A stretch of DNA of 52,698 nt. Origin: Lachnospiraceae bacterium. GTDB lineage: Bacteria; Bacillota; Clostridia; Lachnospirales; Lachnospiraceae. The notes under the pieces are model-generated. The model was given only the letters and a program-made list of their open reading frames with translations, did no database searches and was not told the DNA's origin. Position numbers and translations under genes: made by a program. The DNA lies in NCBI GenBank assembly GCA_009911195.1, contig QXWV01000103.1, forward strand, positions 1 to 52,698, read 5' to 3'. Positions 26,639 through 36,070 of this stretch are shown here, one piece after another (within the stretch, counting starts at the first letter, position 1; each line of letters opens with the position of its first letter).

Positions 26639-27481
26639 TCAATCCAAATTCAACTGGTTCTTCAACATATGCTCTGTAACGAAATAGAGTATAGCGCTGA
26701 AAATAAGGGTGGTAAAGATGGAAATCAGCATGGAAGGGATGATGATATCACCCAGGCGGTTGTAGTTATAGTAGCTGACCCCAAATGCATATCCGAACAT
26801 TCCGCCGGAAAAAGGGGAGGAATGGCTGGTAATAGAGGTAATAATCTGGAAGATTACATATTCCCCCACATACCAAAGGAAAGCGCCAGCCACTTTATGC
26901 TTGGTGAAAAGCTGCCCTAATGCAATAGCGGCATATATCTTCAAGATAGAAAAGGCAGTAGATAATACGGTCTGTATAAGGAACAGGAGGAGGAAAAAGG
27001 CGAAACCGATTCCCATTTCCTCGTGGAACATCTGTAAGAAATCCGGGAAATCCCGTATAAGGTCGACTAGAAAATACGAATCGGAAGAATAGAGCGCAGT
27101 GTATATCAAGGAAAGCACACTGAGGCTTACAACCATCCCGGTTAACAGAGTCCATATGAGGCCGTTAAAAAGCTTGGAGAGCACAATTTGCCTTGCCGTT
27201 ACCGGCAGGGTGTTGGTCAAATACCCTTCATCGGAATAAATATTTTTATAGTAGCGCACCGCTATATAGACGGTAACCGCAATAGAGCAGGCGGCTATGG
27301 CCAGAATGTAAAAGAAGCTGGCCAGCCCAAGCAGAATATCTATTCCCATAATGTCCAGTTCCCAGAAAGGGGAAGCCAGGGAGATAACCCCTACAATAGT
27401 TACAATGACGAGAAATACATTGATGGCGGTAGGAACCTTCCAAAAGAAAATCCATTCATATTTAAATAATTTCTTTAACAT
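26639..27481 (-). CDS. ABC transporter permease (YtrC/D-like)
   Basis: This 280-residue protein has about six membrane segments and starts with MLKKLFKYEWIFFWKVPTAI, like ABC-2 permeases that follow a GntR/YtrA regulator. A long outward loop lies near residues 130-160. It overlaps the ATPase gene by 7 bp, so the two should form one transporter. The substrate is unknown. YtrA-linked ABC systems in Bacillota usually respond to cell-wall-active compounds or antimicrobial peptides. Confidence 0.85.
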   Translation of the reverse strand: MLKKLFKYEWIFFWKVPTAINVFLVIVTIVGVISLASPFWELDIMGIDILLGLASFFYILAIAACSIAVTVYIAVRYYKNIYSDEGYLTNTLPVTARQIVLSKLFNGLIWTLLTGMVVSLSVLSLIYTALYSSDSYFLVDLIRDFPDFLQMFHEEMGIGFAFFLLLFLIQTVLSTAFSILKIYAAIALGQLFTKHKVAGAFLWYVGEYVIFQIITSITSHSSPFSGGMFGYAFGVSYYNYNRLGDIIIPSMLISIFTTLIFSAILYFVTEHMLKNQLNLD

Positions 27482-28173
27482 GCGAATACCCCCCTAAAAT
27501 AAGCGTCTACTGATTGGCCATACTGTTCCCTGATTTGGTCTACCGGCATATGGGTCAATAATTGCCCGTCACGGATGAAGATAACCTCATCCAGTATATT
27601 TTCGATATCCGAAATCAGGTGAGTAGACAGCATGATGCTGGCATTTTCGTTATAGTTGTTGATAATCGTCTTTAAAATATAATCCCTGGCCGCCGGGTCA
27701 ACCCCTGCAATGGGCTCATCGAGAATGAAGAGGTCGGCATTCCGGCTCATTACAAGGATGAGCTGTACTTTTTCCTTTGTACCTTTGGACAACGTTTTTA
27801 ACTGTGCAGTAAAGGGGATATTCAAAGAGCTGAGCATGGAAAATGCCCTGTCCCTGTTAAAATCCTCATAAAAATCCTGGAAAAAATCTACCAGGTCGCA
27901 TACCTTCATCCCGCTTTGCAGATAAGTCCGCTCCGGCAAATAGGCAATCCGGGCTTTGGTTTCCGGGCCAGGCGGGCAGCCATTGATTAAAATGCTGCCG
28001 GCGGTGGGAGTGAGCAGTCCGTTAATCATTTTGATTAAAGTGGTTTTCCCACTGCCATTAGGACCCAGAAGTCCAATAATCCGGCCTCGGGGAATTACCA
28101 GATTCAGGTTATTTACGGCCATAGTATTGCCGTATACTTTTGTCAGCCCTCTTATTTCTGCTAATGCTTCCAT
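27475..28173 (-). CDS. ABC transporter ATP-binding protein
   Basis: This 232-residue ATPase has Walker A GPNGSGKTT near residue 37, the Q-loop region at AYLPERTYLQ, a signature variant LSKGTKEKVQLIL in place of LSGGQ, and Walker B LFILDEPIAGVDP followed by LSTHLISDIENILDEV. The LSKGTKEK form is typical of YtrB-type ATPases. It sits between the regulator (1-bp overlap) and the permease (7-bp overlap), so the three genes form one operon. Confidence 0.9.
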   Translation of the reverse strand: MEALAEIRGLTKVYGNTMAVNNLNLVIPRGRIIGLLGPNGSGKTTLIKMINGLLTPTAGSILINGCPPGPETKARIAYLPERTYLQSGMKVCDLVDFFQDFYEDFNRDRAFSMLSSLNIPFTAQLKTLSKGTKEKVQLILVMSRNADLFILDEPIAGVDPAARDYILKTIINNYNENASIMLSTHLISDIENILDEVIFIRDGQLLTHMPVDQIREQYGQSVDAYFRGVFAC

Positions 28174-28583
28174 TATTCTGCTCCTTTCGGTAAATCGTTT
28201 TCGGAAAAGCTTCTATTTGCTAATTTCTCCGCAGTTTCTTTTACAAGTAATAGAATTTCCTCCGGAGAATATCCTAAACCGTTCATTGTCCGGAAAAAAT
28301 TCTGAATATGTTCTTCGGCAAGATGCTTTTGTGTTTTATGAATCAATTCTGTATCCTCCGTTACGATGCGCCCGCTGGTTCGTTGGGTGACAATTAAACA
28401 GTTATGCTCCAATTCCGCAAGGGCTTTTTGCATAGTGTTTGGATTTACGCTTGCTTCTGCGGCTAATTCCCTGACGCTGGGGAGACGGTCTCCGGCTTTG
28501 TAACGGCCGGAAATAATCTGGATTTGTATAATTTCTACCAATTGGGAATAAATGGGTTTATCTGCACTTAAATTCCACGCCAT
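28173..28583 (-). CDS. GntR family regulator, YtrA subfamily
   Basis: The start is taken at 28583, where GGAAGG sits 6 bases before the ATG. An ATG at 28601 has no ribosome site. The 136-residue product has a winged-helix GntR domain (PIYSQLVEIIQIQIISGRYK, LPSVRELAAEASVNPNTMQK, TQRTSGRIVTED) and a short helical tail, the YtrA form without a large ligand domain. It probably represses its own operon through the inverted repeat over the promoter at 28621-28640. Confidence 0.9.
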   Translation of the reverse strand: MAWNLSADKPIYSQLVEIIQIQIISGRYKAGDRLPSVRELAAEASVNPNTMQKALAELEHNCLIVTQRTSGRIVTEDTELIHKTQKHLAEEHIQNFFRTMNGLGYSPEEILLLVKETAEKLANRSFSENDLPKGAE

Positions 28584-28620
28584 ATCATCCTTCCTTTCCA
28601 TAAAAAGTTCTCTGTACTAC

Positions 28621-28666
28621 TGTATTATTTACCTAATACAATATAGCATCAGGAAAGATTTGTCAA
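28621..28666 (-). promoter_or_regulatory. Promoter and operator of the YtrA-ABC operon
   Basis: On the minus strand TTGACA (28666-28661) and TATTGT (28643-28638) are 17 bp apart. An inverted repeat, TGTATTA at 28621-28627 with TAATACA at 28634-28640, overlaps the -10 box and the likely start of transcription, a position suited to repression by the YtrA-like product. Confidence 0.75.
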
Positions 28667-28707
28667 GGGGGAATTGATAAGAATATTGGAAGGAATTTTT
28701 GCAATAG

Positions 28708-28737
28708 TTGCAGAAAACGGACTATTGATGGTATAAT
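28708..28737 (+). promoter_or_regulatory. Promoter of the DUF5717/DUF5716 operon
   Basis: TTGCAG (28708-28713) is followed after 18 bp by TATAAT (28732-28737), with a TGG just before it giving an extended -10. The DUF5717 gene starts 35 bp downstream. This promoter is divergent from the YtrA-ABC promoter. Confidence 0.6.
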
Positions 28738-28772
28738 TCAAAAGTATCCTGTAGCAAAATTATAGAAAAGGC

Positions 28773-31700
28773 ATGGTTATCAGTATGGATGGAAGAGCGG
28801 AAACATCAGGGAGAAATAAAGGGGAAATGAATACTGGCCAGGCAGGGATGGATTATGGGGAACTGGCGTTTTCCCAGGAAAGCCTGAATTTTTCTTTGAA
28901 GCCAGGCGAACAGACGGAAGGCTCCTTTACTATTTTTGCGCCTGAAGGAGTGATTGCCGAAGGGTGGATGGTATCTTCCCAACTGGAAATGGAATGCCTG
29001 ACGGATGAATTTGTGGGTGCAGAAGCGGAGGTGTCTTATCTGTTTTCGGCCAAGGAGATGGAAGCAGGTGAGGCGCTGGAAGGCTTTTTTTATATTATCT
29101 CTAACTGTGGGGAATACGAACTGCCGTATAGGATAGAGATTGAGGATGACAGGGTGGAATCCAGTCTGGGAACGATTAAAAATATGTTCCACTTTGCCAA
29201 TCTGGCCAAAGCAAATTGGGATGAAGCGGTAAAAGTGTTTTATTCCCCCCAGTTTAAAAAGATTTTTTCCGGGGGTTCGGATAAGCAGTATTACAATGCC
29301 TATAAGGGGCTGTCTTCCATGCATGGGAACGAGCAGAATATGGAAGAGTTCCTGTTGGAAACCAATAAGAAACAGAGGGTGGAATTCGTCCTGGAGAAGA
29401 CGGATATACTTGTGGAAGATGTGGCAGGGGTATCGGAACATGGCATAGATATCAGCAGGAGCGGCTGGGGCTATACATTTTTGGAACTGAAGGCGGAAGG
29501 GGATTTCCTAAGGCTGGACAAGGAAAGGGTAACAGAATACGATTTCCTTGGAAACCAATTCAGGCTTGTGTTTTATGTGGATGGGGATAAGCTTCATGGA
29601 GGGAAAAACTACGGCAGCATTCATATGATAAATGCATATGTGGATATCACGATTCCCGTAACGGTCATCTGCAGTATGCAACGGCAGCGTTTACGCGCCG
29701 CACGTAGGGAGAAAAAGAAACTCCTTACAGAACTGATAGAATACTATTGCAGCTTTAGGGGGAAAAAGATAAGCAGCAGAGTATGGATGGGGGAAACGGA
29801 AAAGCTGGTGGAAAAGCTGGCAGTATTGGATACCAGGGATATACAGACGGGCTTGTTCAGGGCGCAGCTTTTGATTACCCAAGGGCGTTTTAATGAAGTG
29901 AAATGGCAGATGGAACGGCTGAAAACAGCTATAGATGAGGGGGAATACCGCCCCGAAGTATGGTGCTACTATTTGTATCTTACTACGCTTTATAACGAAG
30001 ATGAGGATTATGTGGATGGGGTATCGCAAAGGGTATGCCAGATATATAACGCGAACAGGGATAATTGGAGGATTGCATGGCTGATGCTGTATTTATCAGA
30101 GGAATATGCAAACAGCCCAATGAAACGCCTGGAACTTTTGGAGGAACAGTTTAAGAAAGGGTGTTCCAGCCCGATTTTATATATGGAAGCCTGGCATTTG
30201 CTGGAAATGAACCCTACCTTATTGATGAATTTGGATGGGTTTGAAATACAGATACTGAATTTTGCATCTAAGAGGAAGCTGATTTCCCAGGACCTCTTTG
30301 CCCAGATAAGATATCAGGCCCAGAAGCTGAAGGGATATTCGGAGAGGGTTTTTTTCATTTTAAAGGAATATTACGAAGTAGTTCCCGACAATGAAACGCT
30401 GCAGGCTATTTGCTCCCTTTTGATTAAAGGGAATAAATCGGACAGCGCTTATTTTCCCTGGTACAGTTTGGGGGTGGAGCAGGAGCTGCGTATTACGAAA
30501 CTCTATGAGTATTATATGATGGCCTTGCCGGAAGGCTATACGGGGGAAATCCCCAAAGCGGTACTTATGTATTTTGCCTATCAGAGCGGGATGGACTACC
30601 GGAAAACAGCATTTCTTTATGCTTATATATATAGAAAGAGAAAGGAAACCCCGGAATACTATATTAGGTTTTGCAGCCAGATGGAGGAGTTTGTATTACG
30701 GCAGCTTTCAAAGGGCAGGATAAATAAAGATTTGGCCTATTTATACCGCCATATCATAACGCCGGAATTGCTGAATGAGGAAAGGGCAGGCATGCTTGTA
30801 ACGCTGCTGTTTACCCATATGGTGTATACGGACAATAAAAGAATGCGCCAGGTGGTAGTGGAATATGCTTTCGGCGGCCAGGAATACAAATATCCTATGA
30901 GCGATGGGCAGGGCGAGATACCTTTATATGGGGATGGCTATAAGATTTTTTTGGAGGACGGGGACGGAAACCGTTACAGTACGAGTGTACTTTTCCGTCT
31001 GGAAAGGATGATGAAGCCGGAAAAACTGCTGCAGATGGCCATGCCCTATGTGACGGAGCATGCAGGGCTGGATATTTATTTATGCGAAGGCAATAAGTCT
31101 TTTTTGGAAATCACTTATTCAAACGTGGAAAAATTCCAGAGGATTGCAGCATCGCCTTCCATGGACAGGAAATGGAAAAATGAGATAGCCCTGAAATTAA
31201 TCCATTATTATTATGAACAGGATGATTTGGAGGAACTGGAAGAAGCTTTAAAAAGGCTGGAGCCGGAGGGGATGACCTGCAAAGAACGGGGCGAGGCCAT
31301 TCGCTTTATGGTCATCAGGGGAATGCATGACAAAGCTTTTGGATGGATAAAACGATTCGGCGTTTCCGGGACGGATGTAAAAACCATTATGCGGATGTGC
31401 AGCCGCCTATTGTCTAGGGATGGGTTTATCGAAAATAAATATATGACCCACATGGTATATTTCGCTTTCCATAGAGGCAAATATGACAGCAACCTTATCG
31501 CATATCTCGTATATTTTTACCGGGGAATGCTTTGGCAACTGGAAGAAATATGGAAAGCTGCCATTTCTTTTGAAGTGGACACTTATGAAATCTGTGAGCG
31601 GATTTTGGTGCAGACAATGTTTTCCGGCGCCTATATAGGGGAGCGTGCGGAAATTTTTAAAAGCTATGTATCGGGAGGGGCAAAGCCGGAAGTGGAGACT

Positions 31701-32375
31701 GCCTTCCTGACCCAGTGTGCCTACGATTATTTCATAAAAGAAAAGCCCATGGATGTTTTCCTCCTGATGGATGCGGTGCGGGTGTATGAGAGAGGGGAAA
31801 GGCTGCACCGGGTCTGTAAGCTGGCTTTTTTGAAATATTTCTCAGGGAATAAAGAAGAAATGACTCCCAGGGCGGAAGGGGCTGCCAGGCTTTTCCTGAC
31901 AGATTTGATGGAGGATGGCATTTATTTTGCTTTTTTCAAAGAATATGCAGGAAAAGTGCCTGCAGTGGAGACTCTGGCGGATAAAACCATTATAGAGTAC
32001 CGGACGAAACCGGGCAGCCGGGTGGTCATCCATTATATCATTGAGAGGGGAAAGTACACGGAAAGCGATTACAGGCAGGAAGAAATGAGGGATATGTATG
32101 GCGGTATTTATGTGAAAGCCTTTATTCTCTTCTTTGGGGAAAAACTCCAGTATTATATTACGGAGGAACAGGAGGACGAAAAAATGTTTACCCAAAGCGC
32201 TTCCGTAACCAGAGGGGAAGTTTTATATGGGGAAGAGGAAAACCGTTTTGAACTGATTAACGATATTGCGGCGGCAGGGGTGCTGCATGATTATGATACC
32301 GTGGACCGGCTTTTAGAGAATTATTATAAGAAGGAATATATGGTTTCCAAGGTATTCCGGCTTTTAAAGGATTGA
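28773..32375 (+). CDS. DUF5717 family protein, giant helical-repeat protein
   Basis: This 1200-residue protein of unknown function has no signal peptide or clear membrane segment. Residues 25-130 look like a small beta-rich domain (LAFSQESLNFSLKPGEQTEG, then YELPYRIEIE), and residues 210-300 are also beta-rich. From about residue 300 to the end it is made of helical repeats with many Tyr, Leu and Glu, resembling TPR/HEAT solenoids. It matches what I know of DUF5717, found in Lachnospiraceae together with DUF5716. It should be cytosolic and act as a scaffold or binding partner; this is inference. It starts a set of four genes. Confidence 0.8.
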   Translation: MVISMDGRAETSGRNKGEMNTGQAGMDYGELAFSQESLNFSLKPGEQTEGSFTIFAPEGVIAEGWMVSSQLEMECLTDEFVGAEAEVSYLFSAKEMEAGEALEGFFYIISNCGEYELPYRIEIEDDRVESSLGTIKNMFHFANLAKANWDEAVKVFYSPQFKKIFSGGSDKQYYNAYKGLSSMHGNEQNMEEFLLETNKKQRVEFVLEKTDILVEDVAGVSEHGIDISRSGWGYTFLELKAEGDFLRLDKERVTEYDFLGNQFRLVFYVDGDKLHGGKNYGSIHMINAYVDITIPVTVICSMQRQRLRAARREKKKLLTELIEYYCSFRGKKISSRVWMGETEKLVEKLAVLDTRDIQTGLFRAQLLITQGRFNEVKWQMERLKTAIDEGEYRPEVWCYYLYLTTLYNEDEDYVDGVSQRVCQIYNANRDNWRIAWLMLYLSEEYANSPMKRLELLEEQFKKGCSSPILYMEAWHLLEMNPTLLMNLDGFEIQILNFASKRKLISQDLFAQIRYQAQKLKGYSERVFFILKEYYEVVPDNETLQAICSLLIKGNKSDSAYFPWYSLGVEQELRITKLYEYYMMALPEGYTGEIPKAVLMYFAYQSGMDYRKTAFLYAYIYRKRKETPEYYIRFCSQMEEFVLRQLSKGRINKDLAYLYRHIITPELLNEERAGMLVTLLFTHMVYTDNKRMRQVVVEYAFGGQEYKYPMSDGQGEIPLYGDGYKIFLEDGDGNRYSTSVLFRLERMMKPEKLLQMAMPYVTEHAGLDIYLCEGNKSFLEITYSNVEKFQRIAASPSMDRKWKNEIALKLIHYYYEQDDLEELEEALKRLEPEGMTCKERGEAIRFMVIRGMHDKAFGWIKRFGVSGTDVKTIMRMCSRLLSRDGFIENKYMTHMVYFAFHRGKYDSNLIAYLVYFYRGMLWQLEEIWKAAISFEVDTYEICERILVQTMFSGAYIGERAEIFKSYVSGGAKPEVETAFLTQCAYDYFIKEKPMDVFLLMDAVRVYERGERLHRVCKLAFLKYFSGNKEEMTPRAEGAARLFLTDLMEDGIYFAFFKEYAGKVPAVETLADKTIIEYRTKPGSRVVIHYIIERGKYTESDYRQEEMRDMYGGIYVKAFILFFGEKLQYYITEEQEDEKMFTQSASVTRGEVLYGEEENRFELINDIAAAGVLHDYDTVDRLLENYYKKEYMVSKVFRLLKD

Positions 32376-32507
32376 GCTGGATGACGTACCAAGCCCGGTA
32401 AAGCAGAAGCCTGCAGGGAGGGCATGAAGAGATGCTTGCCGCGAAGATAAGAATGGGGCAGGGGAGAGAAGCGCTGGCGGAAGAAGCGCAGATATGGAGT
32501 ATAGAAG

Positions 32508-33895
32508 ATGCTGCTGGACAAAAAAGAGGGAATGAGAAAAAAGAAAAAGGGCGGGATTGTGGCCGGCTATGACATGAATGACGAATATGCCCAGATTAGT
32601 TATAGTTTTTTGGATAAAGGGCAGATAGAAACGTTGGCAGTGGTGGCCGGTACGGAGCAGTATAGCATTCCTATGGCCCTTTGCCGGAAAAAGGAAACAA
32701 AACAATGGCTGTTTGGCAAAGAAGCGGTGAAGTGTGCCAAAGAGGGCGGAGGATTTCTGTAGAGAAGCTGGTGGGACTGGCAAAAGACGGGGAAATGGTG
32801 GATGTGTACGGCGAAAGCTTTGACCCTGTAGCGCTGCTCGCCCTTTTTATCAGGAGAAGCCTTTCATTGCTAAATTTGATTGCCCCGGTGGAATGGCTGG
32901 AAGGGATGATGCTTACGGTGGACTGCCTGGATGGGAGGATGGTGGAAGTGCTGGCCCGGATAGCGGTCAACCTGAATTTAAAAACAGACAGAATTTTTTT
33001 CCAGAGCCATGTGGAAAGCTATTATCATTATATGCTGCATCAACCGGAAGAGCTGTGGAGCCAGGAAGTGATGCTGTGCGATTATGATAACAGGCGGTTG
33101 AAAATTTATGGTTTTGGGGTAAATAAAAGGACAACCCCAATGGTGGCGATGATTTCCATTGACGAATATGTGGAAATGGCACGGAAAGGGATAGGGTCGG
33201 GAAGAGACGCAGGAATAGGGGTTGGAAGGGAAACGGAAAAAAATGCAGGCATTGAACTGGGAATGGAAACGTGGAAAGTGGTGGGGAATGAGGAGGAAAG
33301 GAAGCGGCTGGATGAAATTTTCCTGGGGATTGTGGAAAAAAAATGTGGCGGCCGGGAAGTTTCCTGTGTATACTTGATTGGGGATGGCTACAAGGATGGC
33401 TGGGCATCCCGTTCCCTGCGTTATCTTTGCAGGGGGAGGAGAGCATTTCAGGGAAATAATCTTTACAGCAAAGGGGCCTGCTATGGGATAAAGGAAAAAT
33501 TGGGCCTGGACTCTACAGGAGGGGAATATGTTTTTCTCGGGCTGGATAAACTGAAAGCCAACATAGGCATGCATGTCCTGCGTCAGGGGAAGGAATCCTA
33601 CTTTGCTATGATGGATGCAGGGGCCAACTGGTTTGAAACGAAAAGGGAATTTGATATTATATTGGAAGATGGGGATGGGATTTCCCTGCTGTTTACGCCC
33701 TTGGACGGAAAAGCGCCCAGGGAAGTGAATATGATTATGGAAGGGCTGAAAGTACGCCCTGGATGGACCACCAGGCTTAGGGTGGCGGCGGAAATGGTTT
33801 CGGAACAGCAGCTCCGCGTTATGGTAAAGGATATGGGGTTTGGAGAGTTTTTTCCGGCGTCCGGGGGAGAATGGAATAAGGTGTTTGAGATATAG
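32508..33895 (+). pseudogene. DUF5716 family, Hsp70/actin-like ATPase-type protein, split by a -1 frameshift
   Basis: The first part (32508-32762) encodes GGIVAGYDMNDEYAQISYSF and ends at TAG 32760. The next frame goes on from GTA at 32759 with VEKLVGLAKDGEMV and runs to 33895. Together they give about 460 residues, the length expected for DUF5716. One extra base near 32757-32759 (ctN gta gag) would restore GGFLVEKL. GYDMNDEYAQISY resembles the first phosphate loop of the Hsp70/actin fold, and YVFLGLDKLKANIGMHVLRQ lies later. A region near 33200-33300 is rich in Gly, Glu and Arg and may be a variable linker. Possible causes are an assembly error, a recent mutation or a shifting event; the sequence is not a strong slippery site. 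The start has GGAG 8 bp upstream. Confidence 0.75.
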
Positions 33896-33931
33896 ATTGT
33901 AAGGTAATTAGCAGATAGAAAGGAGAAAGCG

Positions 33932-34765
33932 ATGGGCAGGGTGCTGCTTTGCTTGGGGAAATATGCGGAAAGGCCCTATTTTTTAGAGCGGCTTTATATA
34001 AATGTATATTCGGTGGAGGAATTGTGCTATTGCCTGATGCAGAATTCCTATCTCATCGGGAAGGAAATTATAGATGAAAAGCTGGTGCAGTGGCTGGAAG
34101 GGGAGTGCGGGCTGAAGGAACTGGCGGGGGAATTGGGGGAAATGATGGCGTCCGGTTGCAGCGCGGCAGGGTTTGCAGGGAGGATTTTGGATTATACAGG
34201 CTACGGCAGCAGGGAGGAAATCGAAAAGGCGAAGAATGACCTGGAGAGGGAAGCGGATTTAAGCGTACATGAAAAGCGGATGGTGAAGGCGGATTATTTG
34301 GTGGAAAACAGGAAATATATGTCCGCAATAAAATGTTACGATAGCCTGTTAGAGGAATTGCCCGATGGGGAGAGGGCATTGAAGGGAAGGGTATTGCATA
34401 ACCGGGGAGTGGCTTATGCAGGGCTTTACCGGTTCAGGAATGCGGCGGACAGTTTCCGCCGGGCCTATGAATGTGGAAAAAGGGAAGAATCTTACATCAG
34501 CTACCTGGCGGCAAACAGGATGTTTATGGAGGAAAGGGAATATGTGAATTTTATTGCGGCACAGCCCAGGGGCTATGACCAGACGTTGAAGGTGGAAAAG
34601 AGGATGGAGGATGCTGCAGGGGAGTTTGAGGGAACTGAGGAGAGCAGGATGCTTTTTACCCTGAAAGTATGCAAGGAGGAGAATAACTCTGTTTCTTATT
34701 ATGAGGAAGTGGAGAGGGTTACAGACGATTTAAAGGAAGAGTACCGGCAAATGGCGGAAAAGTAA
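33932..34765 (+). CDS. Hypothetical TPR-like protein of the DUF5717/5716 operon
   Basis: This 277-residue protein has AAAGGAGAAAG before its ATG. Residues 1-60 are hydrophobic-aromatic helices (YAERPYFLERLYINVYSVEE). Residues 115-195 hold two TPR-like repeats (RKYMSAIKCYDSLLEELPDG, then ALKGRVLHNRGVAYAGLYRF with NAADSFRRAYECG). The tail is charged and probably coiled. It has no membrane segment. No family name was recognised. It lies 36 bp after the DUF5716 gene and 32 bp before the coiled-coil gene, so it probably belongs to the same complex. Confidence 0.78.
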   Translation: MGRVLLCLGKYAERPYFLERLYINVYSVEELCYCLMQNSYLIGKEIIDEKLVQWLEGECGLKELAGELGEMMASGCSAAGFAGRILDYTGYGSREEIEKAKNDLEREADLSVHEKRMVKADYLVENRKYMSAIKCYDSLLEELPDGERALKGRVLHNRGVAYAGLYRFRNAADSFRRAYECGKREESYISYLAANRMFMEEREYVNFIAAQPRGYDQTLKVEKRMEDAAGEFEGTEESRMLFTLKVCKEENNSVSYYEEVERVTDDLKEEYRQMAEK

Positions 34766-34797
34766 AAAGCAGCAGGTGAAAAGAAAGGCATGGAATT

Positions 34798-35994
34798 ATG
34801 ATAAAGTTATTTAAAAAGTTGAAATTCTGGAAGAAATTTTTCCGCCCGGATTATGATGGGATGCCGGAGGAAACAGAATATGACGAAGAGGATTGGAAAA
34901 AGATTGAATATGACAGGAAAGAATTTAATATCCATGACAGGGAGCAGAGGAAAGAGTATGTACAAAGCTGTATGGAACAGATACAGGAGGCTTCCGGAGA
35001 ACTGGAAAGGTTGAATTTTGAGTACGGAAAAGTGACCTCCTATCTGAAAGATATTGAGGAAATAGAAGCTCTGCCGGAGTCGGAGCGGGAGGAATTAAAT
35101 GCCAGTGCGCAAAAAATCCAGGAGCTGGAAAACCGCAGGGGCATATACCTGGAAAAGAAAAACCGTATGAGCGATGAGAAATACCACCAGATGGAGCGCA
35201 TGGAGGAAGATGCGGAAGAAGGCTGCCGCAAACTGCGGGAAGCGGAGGAATACCAGGCGTTAATTCGGAAGGATTTATCCAGGCTGGATGGGGAGAAGCA
35301 TGCGTTCCATTACCGAAAAGATGAGCTAAAGAGAATGATTGCCGATGCAAAAGGGATGGCGGTGGTTTGTTCAGTGGCATTGATTGTCTGCTTTGTTGTC
35401 CTTTTTACGCTCCGCTATGCGCTGGGGATGGATACCCAGGTAGGGTTTTTGCTTACTACAGGGCTGGCCGCTTTGGCGATTGCTTTCCTTTACTTTAAGT
35501 ATACGGACTCCGTACAGGAGTTAAAGCGCGTGGAAAAAGGAATTAACCGGATTATTATGCTGCAGAACAGGGTGAAAATCCGGTATGTAAATAATACGAA
35601 TCTGATGGATTACTTATATATAAAATACCATGTTTCTTCTGCCAAGGAGTTTGTCTCCTGGTGGGAGAAATTCAAAGTGGAGAAGGAGGAAAGAAGGCGT
35701 TACCGGGAGGCGGAAATGGAGCTGGACGATAGCCAGCAGGAGTTCCTTAGCATATTAAAATGTTATCAGGTGAAAGACCCTGCCATCTGGCTGCATCAGA
35801 CCGCAGCGCTGCTGGATGGCAAGGAGATGGTGGAAATCCGCCATGGGCTTATTATCCGCAGGCAGTCCCTCAGGAAGAGGATGGACTATAACAAGGAAAT
35901 GATTATAGAACGGGCACAGACGGAGATAAGGGCGCTGGAGGAGAATTATCCGCAGTATGCACAGGAGATTCGGGGGATGGTGGGAAAGCGGTAG
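34798..35994 (+). CDS. Membrane-anchored coiled-coil protein
   Basis: This 398-residue protein has a long coiled coil (about residues 45-180, rich in Glu, Lys and Leu). Two close membrane segments follow (about 188-206 and 214-232: VVCSVALIVCFVVLFTL, then VGFLLTTGLAALAIAFLYFK), then a second coiled-coil tail. Both ends should be cytosolic. The N-terminal 20 residues are basic and aromatic (MIKLFKKLKFWKKFFRPDYD). No enzyme motif is visible. It may tie the DUF5717/DUF5716/TPR proteins to the membrane, which is inference from gene order. Confidence 0.78.
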   Translation: MIKLFKKLKFWKKFFRPDYDGMPEETEYDEEDWKKIEYDRKEFNIHDREQRKEYVQSCMEQIQEASGELERLNFEYGKVTSYLKDIEEIEALPESEREELNASAQKIQELENRRGIYLEKKNRMSDEKYHQMERMEEDAEEGCRKLREAEEYQALIRKDLSRLDGEKHAFHYRKDELKRMIADAKGMAVVCSVALIVCFVVLFTLRYALGMDTQVGFLLTTGLAALAIAFLYFKYTDSVQELKRVEKGINRIIMLQNRVKIRYVNNTNLMDYLYIKYHVSSAKEFVSWWEKFKVEKEERRRYREAEMELDDSQQEFLSILKCYQVKDPAIWLHQTAALLDGKEMVEIRHGLIIRRQSLRKRMDYNKEMIIERAQTEIRALEENYPQYAQEIRGMVGKR

Positions 35995-36070
35995 GTTGTG
36001 GTTTTGGGAAAGTGTAAAAGGATGAGCTGCGGTGTGGGCAGTAGGTATTTGAAAGGAGAATGTGGTAGTT

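Noticed and set aside
32432-32572. 46-residue frame between DUF5717 and DUF5716
   Set aside because: It has GGAGGG at a fair distance but ends soon inside the DUF5716 N-terminal coding region and shows no protein-like features.
32750-32765. Programmed -1 frameshift in DUF5716
   Set aside because: There is no X XXY YYZ heptamer and no obvious downstream pseudoknot, so a mutation or read error is more likely.
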